Source: Shinisaurus crocodilurus (taxonomy: Eukaryota; Chordata; Lepidosauria; Squamata; Shinisauridae). From it: DNA of 64,000 nt. Each line of letters begins with the position of its first letter. Within the stretch, counting starts at the first letter, position 1. The notes under the pieces are model-generated. The model saw only the letters and a list, made by a program, of their open reading frames with translations. It ran no database searches and had not been told where the DNA came from. Shown one piece after another: positions 43,785 through 54,520 of this stretch. Location: contig CM037877.1 of assembly GCA_021292165.1 (NCBI GenBank), positions 33,182,197 through 33,246,196 on the forward strand, in the 5' to 3' direction. A program made the translations under genes and the position numbers.

Positions 43785-43965
43785 CATAGGAAGCTGCCTT
43801 ATTCTGAGTTGGACCATCTTGCCCAGTATTGTTGATGCGAACTGTCAGCGGCTCTCCAGGATTTCAGGGTTTTTCCAGCCCTACCTGGAAATGCTGGAGA
43901 CGGAACCTGGGACCTTCTGAATGCAAAGCATGTGCTCTACCAATGAGCAACAGCTCCTCCCTGGT
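43785..43965 (-). mobile_element. tRNA-derived SINE, second family
   Basis: On the minus strand: box A-like GCTCATTGGTAGAGCA (43932-43947) and box B-like GGTCCCAGGTTCCGTCTC, then CCAGCATTTCCAGG and a 3' end AAGGCAGCTTCCTATG. The tRNA promoter is better kept than in the 29607 copy. Confidence 0.8.
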
Positions 43966-44199
43966 AGTCAGATCCTGATCCTATAGGCTGAGAGAAGGCC
44001 TGGGATTGTCTTTGCCCCTCCTTAATTTGGTCTGGACTACACTTAACACCCATTTTCCTCTTCTCCCACCATGTGCCAACGTGGATGTCCCTGCTTAGTC
44101 TCAGCATAGAGCTCACTAGGGCCGGTGCTTCCATTAGGCGAACTAGGTGGCTGCCTAGGGCGCGTGGCTAAAGGGGGCGCGGCCAGCCCAACGGCAGCC

Positions 44200-44900
44200 T
44201 GGTGGGATCTGCCACCGCTTCCCGCGGTGGCTCCTCTCTGGCTCCCTGGGCGCGCGCCGCCAAACGCCAGCACCAGACGAGTAGGATGGCCTGGCGCCGG
44301 ATGGATTCGGACTTCCTAGTCCTCCCCAGGGGCGGGGATGCTCCTCTTCCTCCTCTGCACCCTTCGCGGTGAGGGGGGGTGGGGGGAGAGCCGAGCCACC
44401 GCCTCGAAACTACCGCGGGTTGAGCAGGAGGAGGCCGGGCCGGCAACAGCAAGGCTCGGAAGAAGACGGTGGCGGTGGGCACGGCGAACTCCCGGATCTT
44501 GCCCTCCAAGAAGGGCAGCTGCTTGCGGAGGCGCGCACATCTCAATCCGCGGCAGGAGCCAGGCTGGGACTCCTCCTGCCGGTGCGCTGAGCGCTTCCTC
44601 CCCGCGTGGGCTATGGGCTTTCTTCTGGGCCGCTGCTGGTGCTGCTGCAGCCGCTTCCACTCGCCTGCAGTACGGGTCTATCTCCACCCCTCGTTTTGGG
44701 GGTGGGGGCAGCCAGATAGAAGTAGAAAGGAAGGAGCGGAGGTGAACAGCCCCGGGGATCGACAAATGCAGGCTGAGTGGGGGGGGGGATAATTTGGTGA
44801 GTTGCATGCAGAGAACCCAGAGCAGATTTTGCAAAGCTTGGCCCGAGTAGAGTAGTGTGTCTCGCATCCAAAGTTTCAAAAACAGGGACGTCTCACACGG
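44200..44900 (-). other. CpG-rich ORF-bearing cargo, origin unknown
   Basis: Minus frames 44930-44316 (204 codons) and 44545-44168 (125 codons) are open, but CpG-rich DNA commonly stays open in several frames, and plus frames are open too. A segment encoding KQLPFLEGKIREFAVPTATV (about 44535-44460) looks the most protein-like. I cannot assign a gene. It may be a first exon and promoter copied from elsewhere. Confidence 0.35.
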
Positions 44901-45207
44901 AGCTGGGGAATGTTTCTTCCCGATGGCCAAAAATCAAATAATTTTTTTAAAAAAGCATATTTGGGGGGTAACCTCCTAAGTATCTATTTGATGTGATACA
45001 TTATTAGTCTTCCCTTCCTCCCGGGGAGAGGAAGGGATGGCTTTCCCTTCTTTCATCCTCATGGCTGCGCAGAGGGAATCGCGCCTCTGCCACCGCTGTG
45101 TGTCCCCCAGGACCAATTAGAGAAAACAAAACAAGGCTGGGGAGAAAACGGATCTGCCTGGCTATTCCCACCCGGCCCCGTCCTCCTCCTATTCTTTCGC
45201 AGTCGGT

Positions 45208-45210
<3 letters not shown>

Positions 45211-45239
<29 letters not shown>
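45211..45239. repeat. (TC)n microsatellite in cargo
   Basis: Seen directly within the hAT-like element. Confidence 0.95.
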
Positions 45240-45242
<3 letters not shown>

Positions 45243-45814
45243 TCCCACCCCACGGAATTGACAGGAATCAGGCCGGGTTTTCAGCCATCCTAGTAGAAAC
45301 GCGCAGAGCCCGGTTGGTTTTGCAGCTTAGAGACCCAGCCTCGGTCTTCTGAGCAGAGAGAGGGGAGGGAGACAGACCGAGACACACCAAGGAACAGCCC
45401 GTTCGAGACGGGGGGGGGGAGCCAGTTTGCCAAGAAAAAGGCAAGGAAAATGAAGTTTTAAACATTAAATGTAGTTTCTGTCACACTTCACCAGGATTTT
45501 TTCTATATAGCAAATTGGTACTGCATCAACATGTTGTTTATGTATAATAAACATTAAACATTAATAAACATTAAAATTTATTAATGTTTATGTTAATAAT
45601 TTTTTTCGGTTTTGCCAATTGACTTTTATTTCATAATGGGCATAGGGCTGGAGGGGAGGGAGGGCTCAAGTGGGAGGGGGCGTGCTAAATATCTGATCTT
45701 GCCTAGGGCACCAAACTGCCTTGCACCGGCCCTGAGCTCAACCAGTAATGCTCTGAAACCTTGTATCCCCCATTCCAGCTCATTGAAGCTCTGCCTCCTA
45801 AGACTTCACAGTGG

Positions 45815-46133
45815 GCTGGTTCACATGACACTGACATCCCACCATAGGTTATTTAACCCACAGTGAGCCTGTGGTACATGCGGGGTGTGTACAGTCACCA
45901 TTTTGCAAATCCAACCCCCACTCGTGGGTTGTTGTGTCTTCCAAACCCTGTGAGTGTGCATTATGCGAGGGTTAAACAACCCTCACATAATGCAGCCTTG
46001 CTGGGTTCACACGACATCACCACCACCGAGTTGGGGTTGGATATGCAAAGTGGTGCCTGTGAGCCCCGTGGCTCATCGTGGGTTAAATAACCCACGACGA
46101 GCCGCATTGTGTTGTGAAAACCAGGTCATTGTG
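45815..46133. mobile_element. Composite hairpin element, GGTTCGCACGA family
   Basis: Outer ends CTGGTTCACATGACA and TGTTGTGAAAACCAGG are inverted. Inner hairpins include TTATGCGAGGGTTAAACAAC / CCTCACATAATG and GTGGGTTAAATAACCCAC. A second TIR-like end (TGGGTTCACACGACATCA) lies at 46003, so two units may have fused. Confidence 0.75.
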
Positions 46134-46391
46134 TATTATTTCTCCTCCCAACTAACCATACAACTCAGCATTGTCCACCTCACAATCGGGCAGCCTCTTA
46201 GCCACCCCCCCCCCTCATGTGTCCCCTTCCACCACAACTCAAGCCTGTAAACCAGGGGTGGGCAGAAGGTAGATCTGGCTCTACTGGTAGATCTCTGGGT
46301 GGTTTGCAGTAGATTGGCAAGGATTTCTGACTCCCCATTGTTTACAATAGCAGTAACCAAATGGCACACACATTTGTCATTATACTGCTAA

Positions 46392-46850
46392 ATTATACTG
46401 CTGAAATGGAGAAATGCTGTTCCCTATTTGGTGGAGAAGGTTCTCATCAATGACATGGGAGTGATGTGCACTTTCCATGTCATTGAATTTCCTAAATCTG
46501 AAAGATATCAAGCCTCTGCCATCCCTCTGGAGAAGGTCCAAGGTCATTTGCTCTTTGTGGTGGGAGAAGATGACCAAAGCATGAACAGCAAGATGTTTGC
46601 CGAGACAGCCATAGCCAGAGCAAAGCAGAATGGGAAAAATAATTGTACCTTGCTGTCTTATCCGAAGGCTGGGCACCTAATACAAACCCCGGGATGCCCA
46701 CTTTGCTACATCTCCCCAATCTGGGGCAAACCTACAGCGTGGGGAGGTGAAGCGAAGCCCCATGCCAAAGCCCAAGAGCACGCCTGGAAGGAGATCCAGA
46801 AATTCCTTAAGCTTCATCTTGGCGCAGCTGGAAGTAGCAATTTGTGATGT
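46392..46850 (+). pseudogene. BAAT/ACOT-family C-terminal fragment
   Basis: The frame is open from a stop at 46389 to TGA at 46848-46850, about 152 codons. Recognisable blocks are IPLEKVQGHLLFVVGEDDQ, NSKMFAETAIARAKQNGKNN, CTLLSYPKAGHLI, PLCYI, WGGEAKPHAKAQEHAWKEIQ and KFLKLHLG. This is the C-terminal half of the alpha/beta-hydrolase domain of bile acid-CoA:amino acid N-acyltransferases and type I acyl-CoA thioesterases. The charge-relay Asp (GEDD) and His (GHL) regions remain, but the nucleophile elbow and N-terminal domain are absent. Residues before WGGE look deleted relative to the family. No clear splice acceptor precedes it. It sits inside a hAT-like element, so capture is likely; a last exon of a real gene is the alternative. 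Confidence 0.7.
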
Positions 46851-47084
46851 CGGAAGGAACATGGTTGTGTGGCTTCTTCTAGTCCTCTGAAGTTCATCAA
46901 AGAAATTAAATTCCAAACAGGAGACAGCCAGAGTGAGAATATCCCTGTGATGTGATCTACTGTATTTTCCAGCAGGCTGTGCAGAGGGAGAAGAGAGGGA
47001 GCACAGGGCCATTCCACCAGCCCTGCCAGGAGTATTAATATTCCCCCTTCTTCCCTCCCCGTTCCTTTTTCCTTGTGTGTCGTG

Positions 47085-47200
47085 TCTTTTTAGATTATAA
47101 GCCTGCAGGCAAGGACTGCCTTGTTAATTGTTGTAAACCGCCCAGAGAGCTTCAGCTATTGGGCGGTATAAAAATGAAATAAATAAATAAATAAATAAAG
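47085..47200 (+). mobile_element. L2 3' terminus inside the hAT-like element
   Basis: TTGTAAACCGCCCAGAGAGC, TTCAGCTATTGGGCGGTATA and an (AAAT)n tail. Confidence 0.85.
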
Positions 47201-47397
47201 CTTCTTAACCAGGATTAGTTTTTTTTTGTTTGGAAGGACTGTGAGACCCATTCTGTCTTGGTCCTCAAAACAAATTCCTAGGCTCAGAATTCTGTAATTC
47301 AAAGTGTAAGTCTTTTGCACCAGTTAGATCTTGGTGTTCTAGTAAAAAAAAACCACGTAGACCCCGCAAGCCTGGCCTGCCCATCCCTGATGTAAGC

Positions 47398-47855
47398 ACA
47401 TGATACAGATTCCTCTGAGGGATGTTGGCGTCTAGAAGCTGACTCAGCCAACTCAGCAGGGTAAAAACAAGCAGCATCTCTTTTCATTCACCCTCCTGTG
47501 TTCCAAGTGTGGAACTGAAGGTCATTCTCCTTTAGTAATGCCTTCTGCTACACACTGGGTTTGCTTTCTCACTGAGCTGTCCTCACTTGAGATCTAACAT
47601 TTTCAGAAATTTTGAAGCCATCTTTGGTGGGGGGGATTTTTCCCTTGGTTTTTATTCAAGATGGAAACAGAAATTTGGGGGGAAATGTAAACAGATGCAA
47701 TGCTTACTTTCTTATCAAAGCTAAATGTATTTTAGTGCTTTAACAACATAACATGCATCATTTATAACTTAGCATATAAAGTCGCACTATTTGACATATT
47801 TATGCTATTTGTATATTGTACTGCACTCTGGTGTAGAGCGCAATATAAATTTGTA

Positions 47856-47892
<37 letters not shown>

Positions 47893-49007
47893 TACAGAGC
47901 AATTTTATGCATGTTTACTCAATTGAATAGTACCATACATACACAATACAGCTGATGCAATAATTTATTTTGTAATGGAGACCTCCTCAGTAAGACTGAC
48001 CATGAACTTCTTCTCTCAGACCTCACTGCTAAGGTTACACAGTGATTTCTCAGAAAGTATCAGAGTGGTAGAAGTAAAATTATGAATTACACCGTGGGTA
48101 GACAGACTTGAGGCTTGCAAGATTTACCTTGCATTCTACTGGAATCCTGAGGTCCATACTATTATGAAATTATACTGGCTGAACTCTGAGAATATAGTTT
48201 TATATTGAACTGAAAAATAAAATGAAACTCTTACCTTTCAATAATAATAAGGTGTGCACAGCTTGATGTAGTTCCCCTGGGGTTTCTAACGTTACGGGAA
48301 GTGTAACAGTAAGTGCTGTAAAGTTGGGATTTGTTGTTTGTTTGCCTCAACGTACATCCCTTAGCCCTTACTGACACTCTTCAGCTGAGCCCAATAACCA
48401 AACCATGTATTTCCTGACCAGGATAAATACTAAATCTACAGGGTTTCCTTCAGTGCCTGGGGTGGGACAGATATGACTGTATTCTTTGGGATACGGTTAT
48501 GGTTTTAATAGAGGCCCCAAAAGAACTAACCTTTGTATGTTTTATTGAAAAGCACCCAAGTCAGTCAGTCTGGAATCTGGATGATATCAACATAACATCA
48601 ACATAACCTCTGTTAGACCAACAAAATCCACAGTTTCTCCTGGGCCTCCACTACCAGGAACAGCCATCCTTCCTAGGCAAGCGTACCTTTGAAGAGCAAA
48701 GCTGTCCACAATTCTGCATGCCTCCCCACCCCCTGGCCCATGACTCCTGGGACTGTTGTGTACCAAGTACACAAATGAAATTCTCCAGGGAAATACAAAT
48801 CAAGATCATTCTTAATATTATCATATTCATATCCCAACCTTACTAGGTGGCACACATGATTTTTTTTTTTAGTCAACAGATGAAAACTATAAAACAATAA
48901 ATATGAGAAAACATAATTATAGTGAATCTGTAAAAGGTTTCCCAAGAAGGAATGCTGTGCAAGGTATCTTAAAGGGGTTTAGAGTAGCAGAGTGGCAAAG
49001 AGGCTAA
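47398..49007. other. Unassigned; (TTA)n near 47858-47892
   Basis: The TTA repeat follows TGTAGAGCGCAATATAAATT, possibly a LINE terminus. Otherwise nothing recognised. Confidence 0.4.
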
Positions 49008-49092
49008 GGTTGCAGACTTACCTGGGAGTAAGTCCCTTTAAACACCATAGAGCCTTTTTCCAAATAAACTTGTGTAGGATTGCATTGTGAGT
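49008..49092. repeat. Palindromic hairpin repeat, fourth copy
   Basis: GGTTGCAGACTTACCTGGGA, GTAAGTCCCTTTAAACACC and TGTGTAGGATTGCATTG match the 86-bp family; arms are diverged. Confidence 0.6.
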
Positions 49093-49381
49093 TTACAAAT
49101 CAGGAAGTCCCTGATTTGGATCTCACCTCTACCATTAACTCACTAAATGGCCTTTGGTGAGCCATCTCCCAGACTCGGGATAAATCTGCAATACGAGGAC
49201 CTTAATCTGCAATATGAGGATAAATAATGCTGACTTAATTTAGAGGGGTTTTGTAAGAATTACAGTCAGCAAGATAATATACGTATATGTGAAGCATTAT
49301 GAACATTTGTTAAGTATTATGTTTCTTTTATTGGGGTATTCCATAGCTGTGGGATTGTAACAGCACCATTTTAGTCTAAAT

Positions 49382-49845
49382 CAGCCACGGGGAACTTCTG
49401 GCTTGTGGGTGACTCCCCAGTCCTCCCCTGTTCCCCCATAGGAATGCCCCTCCCCAAACCATCCCCCGAGAGTGCTTCACCAGCCCTCTTGCCTTATTTA
49501 TTACTTTTTTAATTAACATTTATATACTGCCTTATTTGCCAAAAGGCTATTAAGGCAGTGCACAATTTAAAACAATAAAACCTTAAAACAATAGAAAACA
49601 AAACATTAAAAACACTAAAACATTGAAATGATCGGGGATGGTGAGCAGCGAGTGAAGCCAGATCCGGACTAGCTGGCACCTCCCTGATATGTGTGTGTAG
49701 TGAGAGTGAATGCGGGAACAAGGACATCAGGGCGGGGCCACATCCCAGCCGTGGCTGTGGCCCCACCTGCTGCTGGCATGTGGACCCCAATGTGCTTGTC
49801 CAGAGTCTATTTGGCCCTTGGGCCAAAAACGTTTCCCTACCCCTG
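49382..49845. mobile_element. hAT (Charlie-like) element split by L2
   Basis: Ends CAGCCACGGGGAACTTCTGG and AACGTTTCCCTACCCCTG. Flanks GTCTAAAT (49374-49381) and CTCTAAAT (49846-49853) match at 7 of 8. An L2-type 3' piece interrupts it at about 49494-49630. Confidence 0.9.
49494..49630 (-). mobile_element. L2-type 3' end nested in hAT
   Basis: TTATTTATTACTTTTTTAAT, ATTTATATACTGCC and AAACAATAAAACCTTAAAAC are the complement of a LINE terminus and its A-rich upstream region. Confidence 0.65.
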
Positions 49846-49974
49846 CTCTAAATAGTTTAAAGAGAATAGAGAGAAACCCACCTCATCCCACCCACTCACG
49901 CTCCTTTATTTTGCATGGGCTTCTTCAGATTGTGATGATTCGGAGAAGCAGAAACCATTAACATGTGTTGATCC

Positions 49975-50075
49975 CAGTCCAGACAAACAAGTGGGAAAAC
50001 TGCATGCATGCATGCTCATGATCTCACTCACACACACCCCTCTCAATCCAGATGCACAAGTGGGAAAACTGCATG

Positions 50076-50109
<34 letters not shown>

Positions 50110-50150
50110 CCAGACACTGACGTGAGAAAGCTGCCTGCATGCACACACTC
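49975..50150. repeat. Short minisatellite, three diverged units
   Basis: Units of about 60-70 bp starting near 49975, 50045 and 50107, each with CCAGAY..ACAAGTGGGAAAACTGCATGC or a variant. A (TC)n run lies inside unit two. Confidence 0.75.
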
Positions 50151-50814
50151 TTTCACACACCGCTTTTAAAAGGTTTTCCTGAATAGCTGAATTACAAGCA
50201 GCTTTTTAAACTCCCTTGAATTGGTGAGGGTCTGGTGGGTTTTAAAGAAAACAACTTACTGCATTTATAAAGGGAGCATTTTAAAATGTAAATATGTAGT
50301 AACATTAAATTTTTATTTTAAAAGAATGAGGAGGAAAGATTGCTCTGTCAGAACAAAAAGAGAGAAAGAAAATTTGTCCAGAGACTCCCCATTAACCTAC
50401 GAAAGAAGGCAATCATGACCTGCATGTTAGCTGACTCTGAAGGCGCTGGAGCCAGTGCTATCAGAACATCTCCCTGTAGCCGACAGAATTACTATAGATG
50501 GCTTCCATGGATAAGGAGAGACAAATGAGACTAAAGGTCTGGAGAAAATTGAATAAAATCATAGTATGTTCTAATAAAAGATTTCAGTGAAGCCTGTTTA
50601 CCACAAAGGAAATAATGAATCTCTTAGGGCAAGAATAAGGCTACAATATATGATGACATCAGAATGTTATTTACCGTACATTCCTTTTCATTTGCACTTA
50701 TGGGGAAACGTAGTGACATCATGCATGCCAACTAGGTGTCATCTATATTTTAGTTGAGATGAATGGCAATTTATTATGAGATAATATGGACAGGTGGTTA
50801 ATGCACTCTGCTAG
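50151..50814. other. Unassigned
   Basis: No gene or repeat recognised. Confidence 0.45.
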
Positions 50815-51005
50815 TTTTGGTCCCCGCTCGGCCATGAAACTCACTGGGTGACTTTGGGCCAGTCACTGACTCTCAGCCTAACCTACCTCACAGGGTTGTT
50901 GTGAGGATAAAATGGAGAGGAGGAGGAGAATTATGTAAGCCGCTTTGGGTTCCTTGCAGGAAAAAAGGCGGGGTATAAATATAATAAATAAATAAATATA
51001 AATAA
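50815..51005 (+). mobile_element. CORE-type tRNA SINE, head-truncated
   Basis: Begins in the box B region (GGTCCCCGCTCGGCCATGAA), then GGGTGACTTTGGGCCAGTCA, ACCTCACAGGGTTGTTGTGA and an AAGGCGGGGTATAAAT (AAAT)n end. Confidence 0.85.
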
Positions 51006-51331
51006 AAATAAATAAGGCCAAGATACATATTCCCATCTACTGTATATTGTTGGCCTTCTGAGTGTCCCCACCATCCTGGTGCTCTTTGCTTCGAAGTAGG
51101 TCTCACTGATTTTAAATCGAAACGAAAATAGAGTTTATACATTCAGAAGAATCAAGTTGCAAAGTTTTCTTGCAGCTCCAGCCCAAGAAATTTCACTCCC
51201 TGAGGTGACGCAGCAAATCCCCCGCCCCTCTAGTCAAGCTAAATGGTACCCAAGGCCAGCCAAGTTATTTTGGCACATGAAGCAAAAAACCAAAACCAAA
51301 ATCCTACTAACACCTCTCCCCATCCCTGACA
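51006..51331. other. Unassigned
   Basis: Nothing recognised. Confidence 0.45.
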
Positions 51332-51479
51332 GGGGAACATGGGTGGGAGGGTGCTGTTGCACTCATGCCCTGCTTTTGGGTTTCCTGTGGGCAGCTGGTT
51401 GGCCGCTGTATGAACAGAACACTGGACTAGATGGACCCTTGGTCTGATCCAGCATGACTCTTCTTATGTTCTTATGACA
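51332..51479 (+). mobile_element. CR1-like 3' end
   Basis: GGGTGCTGTTGCACTCATGC, TGTGGGCAGCTGGTTGGCC, GGACCCTTGGTCTGATCCAG and TTCTTATGTTCTTATGAC match the 3' end of the element at 2913-5455. Confidence 0.85.
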
Positions 51480-51664
51480 GTTTAAGTACAATAATAACAA
51501 ATTAAATAAATAACCATTTGCGGCATTTTCATATCGCCCAAAATTTGCTGCCTGTGGTGGGTGCTTTGTTCTCCCTAGTGGTAGGGCCGGCCCTGTTTTC
51601 TTGGAGTGTACCCATTCAGGCAGCAGGGAGGATATTACTTCAAACTATACCTTCATCTAAAAGG

Positions 51665-51965
51665 CCCTTGTTCACGCAAAGCAATCATGTCGGGGAGAAG
51701 GGTTCAGTCTGGCCTACTCCCCGGAATACAGGATCTCCCTTCCATGGATGGAAGGGCTCTGCTGACAGAAGGTGCCTCCACCTGATTTTGAGGGATCCCC
51801 CCTTCCCCCCACAACACAGCTCACCCCATTCAGCAGGGTCCCCTGACCCTCTATATAGCATTTTCAGGGGGGTGGAGCGGATGTTCTTTGGAGAAGGGAT
51901 GGAGAAGTCCACTTCCACATGCCAAGTTGCATGCACCTAAACCTGGATCCAACCCACTATTTTTT
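51665..51965. repeat. Dispersed repeat C, copy 2 (empty site)
   Basis: CAGCTCACCCCATTCAGCA, GTCCCCTGACCCTCTATATA, GCATTTTCAGGGGGGTGGAG and CTGGATCCAACCCACT run without the hairpin insert found at 37205-37568. Confidence 0.75.
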
Positions 51966-52333
51966 ATGTGCAAGGATTTTTCTCCCCGTGAAAGGGTAGA
52001 GGTAACGTACAAAGCAGGGCATGTACATAACCTCTACCCTTGCAGTCCAGGAAAAGCTTTACAACTTTATCCTGATGAAGATATGAACTGGTCCCAACGT
52101 TGCTGAAGCCATTTGTCTCTCTTATGGCTTCTACCATTTATCTGTTTAGAGTGTAAACTATTCAGAAAAGGGATAATTTCTTGTGCTAGCTGTTACTGTC
52201 AAGCATGATATTTAATTTGTTTTATATGCAACACTAGAGCTAAATAACAGGATGTCAGCTTGAATTGAGTAGACCCACAACATGCTCCCAAAACATGCCA
52301 TTATGTTGTCATTCCCATTTCCTCCTCCAAAAG

Positions 52334-52334
<1 letters not shown>
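51966..52334. other. Unassigned
   Basis: Nothing recognised. Confidence 0.45.
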
Positions 52335-52377
<43 letters not shown>

Positions 52378-52399
52378 AATAATAATAATAATAATAATA
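52335..52399. repeat. (ATT)n then (AAT)n microsatellite, L2 tail
   Basis: Complementary halves of about 13 ATT and 9 AAT units adjoin the L2 terminus and can fold as a hairpin. Confidence 0.95.
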
Positions 52400-53340
52400 T
52401 ACCGCCCAACAGCCGAAGCTCTCTGGGCGGTTTACAACAATCAATAAAAGACATAATACAATATCAAATATACACAATAAAAACAGTATAAAAATTTAAA
52501 ACCAAGTTTAAAATGACACAAAAAGCTTAAACAAATTAATGCAACATGACCCATAAAAGATTAAAAATAACCACCCCACCATGCACTATGTAGAGTTGTT
52601 AAAAGCCTCAGCATAGAGGGCAGTCTTAACCTGGCACTGAAAGGATTGTAGAGTTGGTGCCAGGTGTGCCTCAGGGGGGAGCTTGTTCCAGAGTTGGGGG
52701 GCTACCACAGAGAAGCCCTCCCTCTGGTCGCCGCTCTCTGAGCCTCCCTCGGAGGTGGCAACTGGAGGAAGGCCCCAGATGTTGAGCGTAGTGTCTGGGT
52801 AGACTGTGGTTGGGAGAGGCGTTCCATCAAGTATTGTGGTCCCCAACCGTGTAGGGCTTTAAAGGTTAGGACCAGCACCTTGAATCGGGCTTGGAAACAT
52901 ACAGGCAGCCAGTGGAAGCGGGCCAGAACTGGTGTTATGTGTTCGGACCTTCTGGTCCCACTAATGAGTCTGGCTGCCGCATTTTGCACAAGCTGCAGCT
53001 TCTGAACAGTCTTCAAGGGTAGCCCCATGTAAAGTGCATTGCAGTAGTCTAGTTTAGAGATTACCAGAGCGCAGATTACTGAGACCAGGCTATCCCTGTC
53101 CAGATAGGGGTGTAGCTGGGCCACCAGCCGGAACTGGTAGAAGGCACTCCGTGCCACGGAGGCCACTTGAGCCTCAAGTGACAAAGATGATTCAAGGAGA
53201 ACCCCCAAGCTACGGAGTGCAGCCCCATCCAGAACAGGTTGAACACCCTCCATCCGGTCAGAGGAACCACCCACTAACAGCATCTCAGTCTTGTCTGGAT
53301 TGAGCTTCAGTTTGTTAGCCCTCATCCAGTCCATTGTTGC
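52398..53340 (-). mobile_element. L2 LINE, youngest-looking copy
   Basis: Minus frame 53334-52702 keeps 210 codons open: MDWMRANKLKLNPDKTEMLL, LRSLGVLLESSLSLEAQVAS, LDYCNALYMGLPLKTVQKLQ, LVQNAAARLISG, FHWLPVCFQARFKVLVLTFK. A shift near 52740 moves to the frame ending FSVVAPQLWNKLPPEAHLAP. The catalytic YADD lies upstream of the truncation at 53340. The 3' UTR and terminus are complete. Confidence 0.92.
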
Positions 53341-54054
53341 AGGAAGGTGTCATATAACCTTCCTTGAATTCTACGGACATGGGATGGGAAAACTTTGTCT
53401 AGTGAATATATTATTGAATCAAATCTTATGATAACAACAAAGAAGGTTCCCATTTGTGAAGAAGTAGTTAGTCCTGATTTCTCTTTGTTATCTTATCTTT
53501 CCCTGTCCTTATTGAACATGCCCACTTTACCGTGGAGCCATCTACAGTAGCTTGGCAGTGCTAAAAATTGTCACATTCAAGACTCTTCCACCACTAGGTT
53601 ATTATGCTTTATTTAAAAAATAGATGCAGAAAATTCTGCAGGATGGGAACCATTTCCATGGGAAGCTCCGTGTGAACACATTCATACAGTACCTGCTGGA
53701 TTTACACCAGCTACATCCCCCCTGTATTCTCTCTTTGGTGCAATTCCTGGTAATACTTATATCTGGGGAGTAATCTAATCCTCTCTTCTAGACTTGTAGG
53801 GTTTTCTACCTTTCTCCTAATGCATACTGATGAATACTTATGGAAGTATGACTCAACTGCAAAGAATGAATTCTCCAGGTTGCTGGCCAGTAAACTTAAT
53901 CTCAATTGCAATTTTCAGTTTCTTTGATCTTGTAAGGCAAAGAAGAAGCCCAGTGCTCCCTTTCTAGTAATACGAGTTATGAGAGTTCAGTTATCCCCCA
54001 CCTGCAAAATACAGGTAGGGTGAAATCTGAAAACGGTCTTTTATTTTGATATTG
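53341..54054. other. Unassigned
   Basis: No gene or repeat recognised. Confidence 0.45.
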
Positions 54055-54520
54055 TGCAACTATGCCTTCCCTGCTGCCCAGTTACGAATGCCCCCTTTTT
54101 TGAGCAAGGTGCTCAAGAGGGTGGTGGCAAGAGCTGCAGATGCTCTGGGATGATACAGAGTAGCTCAACCCATTTCAGTCTGGGTTCAGGCCCTGGTTTG
54201 GGCTAGAATCAGCCTTGGTTGCCCTGGTGGATGACCTTTATTGGGAGAGGGGCAGAGGTGTGCAATCCTATTGCTTCTCCTTAATCTCTCTGTGGCTTTT
54301 GATATCATTGACCATGGTATCTTCCTGGACTGACTCCATGAGGTTGTAGGAGGCACTGTATTGTAGTGGTTCTGCTCCTACCTATGGGGTCAGTACCATA
54401 GAGTGACATTAGGGGATTGTGTCTTGGCTCCTTGGCAACTCTGCTGTGGGGTGCCACAGGATATGATCTTGTTCCCAATGTTTCGCATCTATATGAAGCC
54501 ATCGGGTGTGGTCACTAGGG

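Larger units (their letters stand above)
44117..45734. mobile_element. 1.6-kb hAT-like element carrying CpG-rich cargo
   Basis: Ends TAGGGCCGGTGC and GCACCGGCCCTG, as in 6279-6441. Flanks AGCTCAC (44110-44116) and AGCTCAAC (45735-45742) fit an 8-bp duplication with one base lost. Homology to the short relative covers only about 44117-44190 and 45625-45734. Between them lie 1.4 kb of foreign-looking DNA: CpG-dense to about 44900, then AT-rich to 45055, then a promoter-like stretch with (TC)n at 45211-45239. No transposase is seen. It looks like a Pack-type element that captured genomic DNA. Confidence 0.78.
46253..47389. mobile_element. 1.1-kb hAT-like element enclosing a gene fragment
   Basis: Ends CAGGGGTGGGCAG and CTGCCCATCCCTG are inverted. 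Flanks CTGTAAAC (46245-46252) and ATGTAAGC (47390-47397) match at 6 of 8. Element-type sequence at the left (AGATCTCTGGGTGGTTTGCA) is echoed at 24786-24850, and at the right (GTAGACCCCGCAAGCCT) at about 26527. Cargo: a BAAT/ACOT-like coding fragment with 3' flank, then an L2 terminus at 47085-47200. No transposase frame. Confidence 0.75.
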
